64,000 bases of DNA from Mesorhizobium sp. LHD-90 (lineage in GTDB: Bacteria > Pseudomonadota > Alphaproteobacteria > Rhizobiales > Rhizobiaceae): positions 248,001-312,000 of the forward strand of contig NZ_JAVFVV010000001.1 in assembly GCF_030929505.1 (NCBI RefSeq). Reading direction: 5' to 3'. Shown piece by piece: positions 55,063 to 63,447 of the stretch. Numbering within the stretch: the stretch's first letter is position 1; each line of letters starts with the position of its first letter. The position numbers and the translations under genes were made by a program. The notes below the pieces were generated by a model. The model saw only the letters and a list, made by a program, of their open reading frames with translations. It had not been told where the DNA came from and searched no databases.

Positions 55063-56304
55063 ATGTCCGCCACCGTCTCTCCGCTCGCCCCGAAAAAATA
55101 CCCAAAGATGCCGGCTGTCGAAGGCGTGCGTATCGCCACGGCCGAGGCGGGGATAAAGTACAAGAACCGCACCGACCTGCTGGCGATGGTGTTCGACGAG
55201 GGTACGACGGCGGCCGGCGTGTTCACGCGCTCGAAATGCCCGTCCGCCCCGGTGGATTTCTGCCGTCACAATCTTGCCGGCGGCAAGGCGCGGATGCTGG
55301 TGGTCAACTCCGGCAACGCCAACGCCTTCACCGGAAAAAAGGGACGCGAGACGACCCGCATGACCGGCGAGGCGGCCGCCAAGGCAGCGGGTTGCCCGGC
55401 CGGCGAGGTGTTCCTCGCCTCGACCGGCGTGATCGGCGAGCCGCTCGACGCCGGCCGATTCTCGCATCTTTTGGCCAACATGGCGAAGGAGGCCAAGCCC
55501 GAGCGCTGGAGCGATGCCGCCAAGGCGATCATGACCACCGACACGTTTCCAAAGGTCGCCACCGCGACGGTGAAGATCGGTGAGACGGAGGTCACCCTCA
55601 ACGGCATCGCCAAGGGCGCCGGCATGATCGCGCCCGACATGGCGACGATGCTGTCCTTCGTGGCGACGGATGCGCCGATCGACGCCCCGGTGCTGCAGGC
55701 GCTTCTGTCGAAGGGCGTCGGCCCAACCTTCAACGCCGTCACCGTCGACAGCGATACCTCGACCAGCGACACGCTGATGCTGTTCGCCACCGGAGCGGCG
55801 GAGAAGCGCGGCGCGCCGCGCATTGCCGACGTCGCCGATCCGCGGCTTGCGCAGTTCAAGCGAGCGCTGAACCGGCTGCTGAAGCAACTCGCACTGCAGG
55901 TGGTCCGCGACGGCGAGGGCGCGCGCAAGCAGGTGGAAGTGACGGTGACCGGCGCGAAATCGGCTCGCTCGGCCAAGCGCATCGCCCTGTCGATCGCCAA
56001 TTCGCCGCTGGTCAAGACGGCTGTGGCCGGCGAGGACGCCAATTGGGGCCGCGTCGTCATGGCCGTCGGCAAGGCCGGCGAGCCCGCCGACCGCGACCGG
56101 CTGGCGATCTGGTTCGGTGACAACAGGCTCGCCTTCGAAGGCGAGCGCGATCCCAACTACTCGGAGACGAAGACGTCCGCCTATATGAAGCGTGACGAGA
56201 TCGCCATTCGCGTCGACATCGGGCTCGGACGCGGCAAGGCGACGGTCTGGACATGCGACCTCACCAAGGAATATGTCGCGATCAATGGCGACTACAGAAG
56301 CTGA
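55063..56304 (+). CDS. argJ: Glutamate N-acetyltransferase / amino-acid acetyltransferase
   Basis: 413 aa. Transfers acetyl from N-acetylornithine to glutamate, closing the arginine cycle. It self-cleaves before T195 (PDMATML), which becomes the N-terminal nucleophile of the beta chain; the preceding [12 protein letters not shown] segment is conserved. The oxyanion-hole TG pair sits in LASTGVIG. Complements argH in the arginine pathway although the two are 46 kb apart. Head of the argJ-GNAT-mutT operon; its end overlaps the GNAT start by 20 bases. Confidence 0.97.
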   Translation: MSATVSPLAPKKYPKMPAVEGVRIATAEAGIKYKNRTDLLAMVFDEGTTAAGVFTRSKCPSAPVDFCRHNLAGGKARMLVVNSGNANAFTGKKGRETTRMTGEAAAKAAGCPAGEVFLASTGVIGEPLDAGRFSHLLANMAKEAKPERWSDAAKAIMTTDTFPKVATATVKIGETEVTLNGIAKGAGMIAPDMATMLSFVATDAPIDAPVLQALLSKGVGPTFNAVTVDSDTSTSDTLMLFATGAAEKRGAPRIADVADPRLAQFKRALNRLLKQLALQVVRDGEGARKQVEVTVTGAKSARSAKRIALSIANSPLVKTAVAGEDANWGRVVMAVGKAGEPADRDRLAIWFGDNRLAFEGERDPNYSETKTSAYMKRDEIAIRVDIGLGRGKATVWTCDLTKEYVAINGDYRS

Positions 56305-57091
56305 CACCGAGGTGGCGGGCATCGTCCCAGTGCCGGAACTGACGACGGTCCGCCGCTTCGAGGCGGCGGGGTTCCGCGCCTGGCCGGCCGGTTCGGTGCA
56401 TTATGACGGCGCGTGGGCGATCAGGCTGACGCCGCACCATCCGGCCAAGCGGCTGAACTCGATCAACCCGCTCGATCCGGGCGACGCGTCCGACATCGAG
56501 GCGCGGCTGGAGCGCGCGGCCTGGCGGTTCGGCGCGGCGGGCCGGCCGCTGACCATGCGGCTGTCGCCGCTCGGCGCGCCCGCTATCTCCAGGCATCTCG
56601 ACGAACTCGGCTGGACGCTTTTCGACCAGTCGCTGGTGATGCGGCTGGCGCTCGGCGGGGCGGCGGTGGACGAAGCGATGGACCAGATTCCGATGAAGGA
56701 TGTCGGCCGCTTCGTCGGCGCGGCGGTGGCCGTGCGCGGCCAGGATGCGGCGCTGGGGCAGGGGTTGGCGCGGGTCATCGAGACGATCCAGCCCGAGGCC
56801 GGGCTGTTCGTGCTCGAGCAGGACGGCAGGCCGGTGGCGACGGCGGTCTGCGTGCATGATGGGGATCTCGCAGGCCTGTTCGAGATCGCCACGGCGCCGT
56901 CGGAACGCGGCAACGGACATGGTCGGCGCATCGTGCTGTCGGCGCTGAAATGGGCGCGGCTGCGCGGCGCGCACACGGCGTGGCTGCAGGTGGAGGCAGG
57001 CAACGTGCCGGCGCTGGGACTCTACGAAACCATCGGCTTCAAGGAACTCTACCGCTACCACTACCGGCAGCCGCCGGACGCGGGGCCGTAA
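56285..57091 (+). CDS. GNAT-family acetyltransferase next to argJ
   Basis: 268 aa. C-terminal GNAT domain with acetyl-CoA loop [20 protein letters not shown] and [20 protein letters not shown]. The N-terminal half ([20 protein letters not shown]) is family specific. Start ATG 56285 lies inside the argJ end. Conserved between argJ and mutT in rhizobia; its substrate is unknown. Amino-acid or protein acetylation cannot be told apart here. Confidence 0.88.
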   Translation: MATTEADTEVAGIVPVPELTTVRRFEAAGFRAWPAGSVHYDGAWAIRLTPHHPAKRLNSINPLDPGDASDIEARLERAAWRFGAAGRPLTMRLSPLGAPAISRHLDELGWTLFDQSLVMRLALGGAAVDEAMDQIPMKDVGRFVGAAVAVRGQDAALGQGLARVIETIQPEAGLFVLEQDGRPVATAVCVHDGDLAGLFEIATAPSERGNGHGRRIVLSALKWARLRGAHTAWLQVEAGNVPALGLYETIGFKELYRYHYRQPPDAGP

Positions 57092-57092
57092 C

Positions 57093-57509
57093 GTGGACGC
57101 AAGCCCGGGAAAACCCATCCTGCTGGTTTCGGCCTGCGCGCTGATCGACGCCGACGGGCGCGTCCTTCTTTCGCAGCGTCCTCCGGGCAAGACGCTGGCC
57201 GGGTTGTGGGAATTCCCCGGGGGCAAGGTCGAGCCGGGCGAAACGCCCGAGGAAACGCTGATCCGCGAGTTGCGAGAGGAGATCGGCGTCGAGACGCAGA
57301 CGGCCTGTCTCGCTCCGCTGACCTTCGCCAGCCATTCCTACGAGGCCTTCCACCTGCTGATGCCGCTGTTCGTCTGCCGGCGCTTTTCCGGCATCCCGAC
57401 CCCGAAGGAGGGGCAGACCCTCAAATGGGTGCGGCCAAAGCAGATGCGCGAGTACCCGATGCCGCCGGCCGACGAGCCGCTGATCCCGTTCCTGATCGAT
57501 CTTCTGTAG
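57093..57509 (+). CDS. mutT: MutT-type 8-oxo-dGTP diphosphatase
   Basis: 138 aa. Nudix box complete at 44-65 (G44, E50, R58, E59, E62, E63, G65). Preceded by SQRPPGKTLAGLWEFPGGK, as in MutT. Hydrolyses oxidised dGTP to prevent A:T to C:G changes. GTG start one base after the GNAT stop. Last gene of the argJ operon. Confidence 0.93.
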   Translation: MDASPGKPILLVSACALIDADGRVLLSQRPPGKTLAGLWEFPGGKVEPGETPEETLIRELREEIGVETQTACLAPLTFASHSYEAFHLLMPLFVCRRFSGIPTPKEGQTLKWVRPKQMREYPMPPADEPLIPFLIDLL

Positions 57510-57639
57510 CGGCGCCCGGCCTGCATACGTGGCTCCGTGCGGGCCCGATGGCGCCGATTAAGAAAAAGTTTATTCGAATATGAACGAATAGGTGGACGGC
57601 AGGCACCACAATGATCGATTCGACGGCGGCAGGGGCGGC

Positions 57640-57954
57640 ATGGCTTTCGACGACCCGGAATATGACGACATCCATCGCGCTCGCGCGCGGCTCGAGGCGG
57701 CGGGCGGTGGCGCTCTTCGCGTGGCGCTTTTGTTCGGCTCCGCCGCGGTGGCGCTTGCGCTGGTCGTCTCCCAGGTAGTCGGCAACCGGTTGAGCAGCCA
57801 TGTCGCGAGGGGCGACGTGCAGGGCATCGACTTTACCGCGACCGGCTCGATCGGCAATGCGGGCACCTATACGATCCGCAAGAGCGTGCTGCAGCCGACG
57901 CCGAACTCGATCTGCATCCTGCACGACAATGGAACGCGCGAAGGCGAGTGCTGA
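57640..57954 (+). CDS. Single-pass membrane hypothetical protein
   Basis: 104 aa. MAFDDPEYDDIHRARARLEA, then one hydrophobic helix (about 27-47, VALLFGSAAVALALVVSQVV) and a small extracytoplasmic part ending in CILHDNGTREGEC, with two cysteines. No named family. It precedes the Flp pilin gene by about 100 bases and could belong to the same pilus-related region, but no evidence beyond position. A GTG 16 codons upstream is an alternative start. Confidence 0.65.
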   Translation: MAFDDPEYDDIHRARARLEAAGGGALRVALLFGSAAVALALVVSQVVGNRLSSHVARGDVQGIDFTATGSIGNAGTYTIRKSVLQPTPNSICILHDNGTREGEC

Positions 57955-57999
57955 GCCGCCGCCGATCCCCGTAAATTCAGGCTCGCACTTCATGCAGCG

Positions 58000-58027
58000 T
58001 TAAGGCTGCGGCGTTAACCTTCCTTAA
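58000..58027 (+). promoter_or_regulatory. TTAA cluster upstream of the pilin gene
   Basis: Three TTAA motifs at 58000-58003, 58014-58017 and 58024-58027; the middle one reads GTTAACC and GCGTTAA occurs twice. CtrA boxes are TTAA-N7-TTAA, while spacings here are 10 and 6, so this is only suggestive. pilA is a CtrA target in Caulobacter. Confidence 0.35.
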
Positions 58028-58055
58028 TCTCTTGCCGCTAGGTTAGCCTCCGAGG

Positions 58056-58247
58056 ATGAGGCCGATGACCAAGATGATCCGCGGATTTCTGCAAGATGAA
58101 GGTGGCGCGACGGCCATCGAATACGGGCTGATCATTGCGCTTGTCGCCCTCGCGATCGTCGGTGGGGTCGGCAGTTTCGGCGACCAGCTTGAATATCTCT
58201 GGGGCGACAACAACGGCAAAATCCAGCAGGGTCTTAGCACTCACTGA
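58056..58247 (+). CDS. Flp-type pilin
   Basis: 63 aa, type IVb (Tad) pilin. Short leader ending in GG, then ATAIEYGLIIALVALAIVG with the conserved Glu at mature position 5 and Tyr beside it, characteristic of Flp pilins. Cleaved by CpaA-type prepilin peptidase. No tad or cpa genes lie in the window, so assembly genes must be elsewhere. An ATG three codons on (58065) is an alternative start. Confidence 0.92.
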   Translation: MRPMTKMIRGFLQDEGGATAIEYGLIIALVALAIVGGVGSFGDQLEYLWGDNNGKIQQGLSTH

Positions 58248-58282
58248 GATCTTGCGCTTCGCATTTCGGGCATACGGGCAAG

Positions 58283-59146
58283 TCAGCCGCCGCGCAGCGC
58301 CTCTGCCAGGGAAATTTTCGCCGAGCCCGGTTTCAGCGGCTTCTGCTGCGTCGGCGCCGGCGCCCAGCCCGACATCCAGACGATCGAGAACGTAGCCCTG
58401 ATTTTTCCGTCCGGATCGGAGAACCGCTCCGCGTAGATCTCGGCGGCGCGCAGGAACAACGTCCTGGTCGCAGGGCGGCGGCTGCGGGAAACCAGCGTGC
58501 TCGTCGACCCCATTGCGCGCAGGTCACGCATCAGCGCGAACATGTCCGGGTAACGCACGGTGATGGTCTCGACGTCGGCGACCGGCAGCGCGAAACCCGC
58601 CCGCTGCAGCAGCGCGCCGACATCGCGGACGTCGGCGAACGGGAAGACGCGCGGGCTGGCGCCTCCATAAATCTCGCTTTCGGCGGCGAGCAGGCTTTCG
58701 CGCAGTTCGCCAAGCGTGCCGCCGCCAGCCATCGCGCCGAGGAACAGGCCGTCCGGCCGCAGGGCGCGTCGGATCTGAACGAGCATGCCCGGCACGTCGT
58801 TGACCTCGTGCAGCGACAGAAGCGACACGGCGAGGTCAAGGCTCTCGGGTGGCAGGGGCAGCGTCTCCGGCGCCGTCAGCTTGCCGTCCGATCCTTGCAG
58901 GAAGGCCGGATCTGCCTCGATACGCGCGATCGCGCCGGCCTTGCCGCTCGCGTTCACCGCGTCGCGGGCATGCGGCGTGACGCAGAACAGCGCAGCGGCG
59001 TCAGCGAAACGGCGCTCGACCGTCGCCAGGCGGTCGGAAAGATCCTCGGCGAGGCGCTGCATCAGAAAATCCGCGCCATCGACCGGACGGGCCAGCGCAC
59101 GGCGCTTGTGCTGGAGCGAGAGGTGGGTGTCGAAGATTGCTTGCAC
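58283..59146 (-). CDS. SAM-dependent methyltransferase, NDUFAF5-like
   Basis: 287 aa. MQAIFDTHLSLQHKRRALAR at the N terminus and the ETLPLPPESLDLAVSLLSLH motif, cited as PESLDLAVSLLSLHEVND in part, match the NDUFAF5/BioC-like group. Mitochondrial NDUFAF5 hydroxylates an arginine in complex I; whether the bacterial form does so is unknown. GTG start at 59146, or ATG ten codons upstream. Divergent from comF with 70 bases between starts, as in other rhizobia. Confidence 0.85.
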   Translation of the reverse strand: MQAIFDTHLSLQHKRRALARPVDGADFLMQRLAEDLSDRLATVERRFADAAALFCVTPHARDAVNASGKAGAIARIEADPAFLQGSDGKLTAPETLPLPPESLDLAVSLLSLHEVNDVPGMLVQIRRALRPDGLFLGAMAGGGTLGELRESLLAAESEIYGGASPRVFPFADVRDVGALLQRAGFALPVADVETITVRYPDMFALMRDLRAMGSTSTLVSRSRRPATRTLFLRAAEIYAERFSDPDGKIRATFSIVWMSGWAPAPTQQKPLKPGSAKISLAEALRGG

Positions 59147-59216
59147 GGTTTCCGGCTTGCGACAGGCGCGCGGCATTCGCGCGGTTATGATATGGTCCCG
59201 GCGGGGACGGGTTTCC

Positions 59217-59990
59217 ATGACGGATTGGGCAGCGCAGATCAAGGACATCGCGACGATGGCGCTGGCGCTGCCGGGGCGCGTGCTGTTTCCGCCGGTTTGC
59301 GCCGGCTGCGGCCGCCAGGTCGGCGAGCCCGGCTCACTGTGCGGCCGATGCTGGCCCAAACTGCGCTTCCTCGACCGACCCTGGTGCCCGGTGATGGGAA
59401 CGCCGTTTGCGCAGGATATGGGCGAGAATTTTCTGTCGGCGGAAGCTATCGCCAATCCGCCCCCCTTCGCGCGGGCGCGGGCCGCGGTCATCTACTCGGG
59501 CGTGGCGCGGCAGATGGTGCAGCGGCTGAAATACAACGACCGTACCGACCTCGCACCGTGGATGGCGCGTTGGATGGTGCGCGCCGGCTTCGAGCTGCTC
59601 CCGGACGCCGACCTGATCGTGCCGGTGCCGCTGCATCGCGGGCGATTCTTCCGGCGGCGGTTCAACCAGTCGGCGGAACTCGCCCGCGCCATCGGTCGCG
59701 CCACCGGCACAGCGTTCGAGCCGGAGGCGGTGGTGCGCATCAAGGTCACGCGGCAGCAGGTCGGGCTGGGCCACAAGGAGCGCGAGGAAAATGTGCGCGC
59801 CGCTTTTGCGGTGCCGGTCGGATCGCGGGAGAGGATACGGGGCAGGCGAATACTGCTTGTCGACGACGTGTACACCACCGGCGCCACGGTGGCGGCGGTG
59901 ACGCGGGTGCTGCGAAAAGGCGGCGCTTGCGCGGTCGACGTGCTCACCTTTGCGCGGGTTCTGCCGGGGGACTTCCTGCCGGAAGAGTGA
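59217..59990 (+). CDS. comF: ComF-family phosphoribosyltransferase-like protein
   Basis: 257 aa. N-terminal zinc finger C28-x2-C31 and C42-x2-C45 (VCAGC and LCGRC), then a phosphoribosyltransferase-type domain with PRPP motif LLVDDVYTTGAT. GxGHKEREEN lies before it. ComF is linked to DNA uptake in competent bacteria and elsewhere to DNA metabolism; here the role is uncertain. First of the comF-grxC-nitrilase-DUF1178 operon. Confidence 0.92.
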   Translation: MTDWAAQIKDIATMALALPGRVLFPPVCAGCGRQVGEPGSLCGRCWPKLRFLDRPWCPVMGTPFAQDMGENFLSAEAIANPPPFARARAAVIYSGVARQMVQRLKYNDRTDLAPWMARWMVRAGFELLPDADLIVPVPLHRGRFFRRRFNQSAELARAIGRATGTAFEPEAVVRIKVTRQQVGLGHKEREENVRAAFAVPVGSRERIRGRRILLVDDVYTTGATVAAVTRVLRKGGACAVDVLTFARVLPGDFLPEE

Positions 59991-60025
59991 GCGACTATAT
60001 ACGTCTGCAACAGAGGCATGTCGGA

Positions 60026-60295
60026 ATGGTCGACGTCACTATCTACACACGCATGTTGTGCGGCTACTGCGCCGCGGCGAAGAGCCTGCTCGATCGCAAG
60101 GGCGTGGCCTACACCGAGCACGATGCGAGCTTTGCGCCGGAACTGCGCTCCGAGATGATTTCGCGCGCCCACGGCCGCTCGACCTTTCCGCAGATTTTCG
60201 TGGGGGACGTGCATGTGGGCGGCTGTGACGACCTGCATGCGCTGGAATCGCAGGGCCGGCTCGACGGCCTGCTTGCCACCGGCAATCTGAACTGA
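60026..60295 (+). CDS. grxC: Glutaredoxin 3
   Basis: 89 aa dithiol glutaredoxin. Active site C12-G-Y-C15, TFPQIFVGDVHVGGCDDL with the cis-Pro TVP-like position and GG glutathione site. Reduces disulfides or mixed disulfides with glutathione. 35 bases after comF and 11 bases before the nitrilase gene. Confidence 0.95.
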   Translation: MVDVTIYTRMLCGYCAAAKSLLDRKGVAYTEHDASFAPELRSEMISRAHGRSTFPQIFVGDVHVGGCDDLHALESQGRLDGLLATGNLN

Positions 60296-60306
60296 AGGAG
60301 AAGCCG

Positions 60307-61173
60307 ATGAGCCTCTTCAAGGCCGCCGCCATCCAGATGCGGTCGGGCACCGAACCTCGGCGCAACGCGGCCGATATGGAAGCGCTGGTGCGCGAGGCGG
60401 CAGCCCGGGGTGCGACCTACGTGCAGACGCCGGAAATGACCGGCGCGCTGGTGCGCGACAAGGACGCGCGGGCCGCGACCTTCACCACCGAGGAGAAGGA
60501 TATCGTCGCGGCCACGGCAGCGCGGCTCGCCTCTGAACTCGGCATCCACCTGCATATCGGCTCGACGGCGATCCTGCGCACGGACGGAAAGCTCGCCAAC
60601 CGTGCGCTGCTGTTCGGACCGGACGGCTCGCTGCTCGCCTCCTATGACAAGATCCATATGTTCGACGTCGATCTCGACAATGGCGAGAGCTGGCGCGAAT
60701 CCTCCGCCTATGAGCCGGGCGTCGGCGCGACGGTGATCGACCTCGCCATCGCCAGGCTCGGCTTCGCCGTCTGCTACGACCTGCGCTTTCCGCAACTGTT
60801 CCGCGCCGAGGCGATGGCCGGCGCGGATGTTCTGACCGTTCCGGCAGCCTTTACCCGCCAGACCGGCGAGGCGCACTGGCATGTGCTGCTGCGCGCCCGC
60901 GCCATCGAGAACGGCGCCTTCGTGATCGCTGCCGCCCAGGGCGGCAAGCACGAAGACGGCCGCGAAACTTTTGGCCATTCGCTGATCGTCGACCCCTGGG
61001 GCCGCGTGCTGGCCGAGGCCAATCACGACGAGCCGGGCGTCATCGTCGCCGAGATCGACACGGCGCAATCGGCGCAGGCGCGCAAAAAAATTCCCAATCT
61101 GAAGAACGCGCGCGAATTCGCCGTCCGCCAGGTGGCGCGGCCGGAAGCCGTGCTGCGTGGAGCTGCATCTTGA
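60307..61173 (+). CDS. Carbon-nitrogen hydrolase (Nit-like amidase)
   Basis: 288 aa, nitrilase superfamily. Catalytic triad E43 (TPEMTG), K115 (YDKIHMFD) and C156 (VCYDLRFP). The closest functional group is Nit1/deaminated-glutathione amidase or omega-amidase; the position beside glutaredoxin fits removal of faulty glutathione (inference). Its TGA overlaps the TTG start of the DUF1178 gene. Confidence 0.9.
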   Translation: MSLFKAAAIQMRSGTEPRRNAADMEALVREAAARGATYVQTPEMTGALVRDKDARAATFTTEEKDIVAATAARLASELGIHLHIGSTAILRTDGKLANRALLFGPDGSLLASYDKIHMFDVDLDNGESWRESSAYEPGVGATVIDLAIARLGFAVCYDLRFPQLFRAEAMAGADVLTVPAAFTRQTGEAHWHVLLRARAIENGAFVIAAAQGGKHEDGRETFGHSLIVDPWGRVLAEANHDEPGVIVAEIDTAQSAQARKKIPNLKNAREFAVRQVARPEAVLRGAAS

Positions 61174-61595
61174 TCCGCTTCTCTCTGCATTGCGACCACG
61201 ACCACGAGTTCGAGGCGTGGTTCCGTAACAATGACGACTTCGACACCCAGAAGAAGCGCGGTTTCGTCGAATGCCCCGAATGCGGCTCGAAGAAGGTCGA
61301 AAAGGCGCTGATGGCGCCGGCGGTCTCGACGGGCCGTAAAAAGGAAAAGATCGCGCTGGCGATGGGTGAGGCGCAGAAGCAGGCGATGGTGCAATTGAAG
61401 GCGCTGTCGGAGAAGATGCGCGAGAACGCCGACTATGTGGGCGACAAATTCGCCGAGGAAGCGCGGAAGATCCATTTCGGCGAGACCGAGGCGCGCGGCA
61501 TCTACGGCGAGGCGACGCCGGAAGAAGCCAAGGGCCTGGTCGAGGATGGCGTCGAGTTCGTGCCGATCCCGGTTTTCCCCGACGATCGGAACTGA
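61170..61595 (+). CDS. DUF1178 family protein
   Basis: 141 aa. A zinc-ribbon-like start (HCDHDHEFEAWF, C8, then C35-x2-C38 in CPECG) and the helical C-terminal part (LKALSEKMRENADYVGDKFA, EEARKIHFGE) define DUF1178. Function unknown. TTG start overlapping the nitrilase stop, so translationally coupled. Last gene of the comF operon. Confidence 0.9.
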   Translation: MIRFSLHCDHDHEFEAWFRNNDDFDTQKKRGFVECPECGSKKVEKALMAPAVSTGRKKEKIALAMGEAQKQAMVQLKALSEKMRENADYVGDKFAEEARKIHFGETEARGIYGEATPEEAKGLVEDGVEFVPIPVFPDDRN

Positions 61596-61607
61596 GTTTT
61601 GCGGGCT

Positions 61608-61955
61608 TCACGCCTGACCGCCAGACGCCGCAAGACGCTTCCTGAGTGATGACGGCGCGGTGTTGCGCCAGGCCATCAAACAGGCGCTGCGCAGCGTCGC
61701 ATCGTCTGCCGCCGTCAAATCCATCTCGGTCCAGCCCTGGCGGCCCCAGCCACCCTTCACCGGCTGGAATGTTTCCGGCTCGGCGCCGGCCAGCATTGCC
61801 TGTTCCTCCGGTGTCAGCTTCAGCACCGCATGAGCGCCGGGCGGCAGAGTGGCGAAGATGCGGTTGCGCACCCGGAAATCCGGCTTTCCGAAATGCGATT
61901 TTTCCTCAGCCTCCGGCAGGGAAAGCGCTATGCGGCGAAAGTCGTCAGCGGTCAT
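61608..61955 (-). CDS. MmcQ/YjbR family protein
   Basis: 115 aa. MTADDFRRIALSLPEAEEKS followed by HFGKPDFRVRNRIFATL and the C-terminal RSACLMAWRNTAPSSLRK segment. CyaY-like fold family with unknown role, sometimes called DNA-binding. Converges on the comF operon (12 bases apart). Confidence 0.9.
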   Translation of the reverse strand: MTADDFRRIALSLPEAEEKSHFGKPDFRVRNRIFATLPPGAHAVLKLTPEEQAMLAGAEPETFQPVKGGWGRQGWTEMDLTAADDATLRSACLMAWRNTAPSSLRKRLAASGGQA

Positions 61956-62136
61956 GATTTGTCCTCCAGCCCCCTTGGTGCGTGTTGCCGGCCTATCATG
62001 CCGCCATCGGCTACGGCTGGCTTGAACATTTGCAACCTGCCGAACAAGGCCTGCGTCGTCGGATCGACCGCCGTGGCTCATGCGCATTAGCCAGAATTTC
62101 GGTCATGTCCGCGTCCCGAAGAACTGGACGAATCGG

Positions 62137-63038
62137 ATGACGCCACTCTGGAATTCCGCCGTCGGCCTGCTCATGGTCACCGGGCTGCTGCTGGGACTGA
62201 CGCTGCCCTTCGGCAAGCTGGCGACCGACGCCGGCACCCCCGGCATTGTCTGGGCGCTGGTGATTTCGACGGGCGCGGGCGGCGTGCTGTTCGCGGCCAT
62301 GCTGCTGTGGGGCCACCGCATGGCGCTCACCATGCACCGGCTGCGCTACTACCTGATCGCTGCCGGGGTTTCCTACGCCATTCCCAATCTGTTGATGTTC
62401 ACGGCGATACCGCATCTCGGCGCCGGCTACACCGGCATCATGTTCACGCTGTCGCCGGTGATCACGCTGGTCTTGTCGATCCTGCTCGGCGTGCGCCGGC
62501 CCAACCTGCTCGGCGTTGCAGGCATCGGCGTCGGTTTCGTCGGCGCCGTCATGGTGGCGACGACACGCGGCGAAGCCGGCCAACCTGCCGATTTGTTCTG
62601 GGTGCTGGTCGGTCTCGCCATTCCGTTCAGCCTCGCGGCCGGCAATATCTATCGCACCTTCGACTGGCCGGAAGGGACCGGACCGATCGAACTCGCCATC
62701 GGCAGCCATCTCGCCGCTGCGGCCATGCTGCTTGTCGGCGCGCTGGCGTCGGGCAACGGCCCGGCAATCGCAGGCCTCGCAGAGATCCCGCTGCTGGTCG
62801 TTGCGCAGGCAGCCTCCGCGTCGGCGATGTTCGTGTTCTTCTTCCGCCTGCAGGCGGTCGGCGGCCCGGTCTATCTCAGTCAGATCGGCTATGTCGCGGC
62901 AGCGGTCGGGCTGCTGGAACGCTGTTCCTCGGCGAGCGCTACCAGTTGCTGACGTGGCTGGGCGCCGCGATCATCTTCGTCGGCGTGCTGATGACGACGA
63001 AAGCCCAGCGCGCCAGGAGCACGTCTGCAAACGCGTGA
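62137..63038 (+). pseudogene. DMT/EamA permease with C-terminal frameshift
   Basis: Ten-helix EamA permease broken near the end. The frame from 62137 runs MTPLWNSAVGLLMVTGLLLG through GPVYLSQIGYVAAAVGLL, then goes wrong at about 62916 and stops at 62952 after ERCSSASATSC. The adjacent frame continues the family ending exactly: GTLFLGERYQLLTWLGAAII, FVGVLMTTKAQRA, stopping at 63038. Loss of about four bases between GLL and GTLFLGE would explain it. Most of the protein is present, so it may be a recent mutation, a sequencing error or a truncated but active permease. Confidence 0.75.
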
Positions 63039-63447
63039 GGGGCGGGCTGAAAATGATCGGCTGGAGGAGGCGCGGCCTGTGTCGCTGAAAAATCCTTTGT
63101 AACGGGTTTTGCCGATCTTGCGCTTGCCTGCCGTGCAAAAAATGCGCATTGGGCGCGTCGATGATCGATCGTTTACCCTCGTACCCGAGGGATTTATATT
63201 AGGGAATGCGTTATTGTAGAATGCGTTACTTCCATTCGTTCGATTTTATTTGACGCAATCAAAAGTTGTTGTAACTGGTCCAAAGTCTATATTGAAACTG
63301 GTCCCATCGGCCGCGATTTCGCGCCCGTCAAAACCAGCGTAGGATTGCAGCCTTCCACATATTCCATGTGGTAGTTGACAGGTAATGACGCCTCGCAAGA
63401 GCCACGTCAGGTCTGGCTAACAACAACCACAGCAAGGAAGGATTGCC
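63039..63447. other. AT-rich intergenic region with direct repeats
   Basis: No gene. From about 63150 to 63310 the composition is much more AT-rich than the rest of the window. It holds the direct repeat GAATGCGTTA at 63204-63213 and 63219-63228 (15-base period), ACTGGTCC twice near 63276 and 63297, and the inverted repeat CCACAT-ATTCC-ATGTGG at 63355-63371. Possible promoter or regulator sites for the next gene, or a junction of acquired DNA. Confidence 0.55.
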
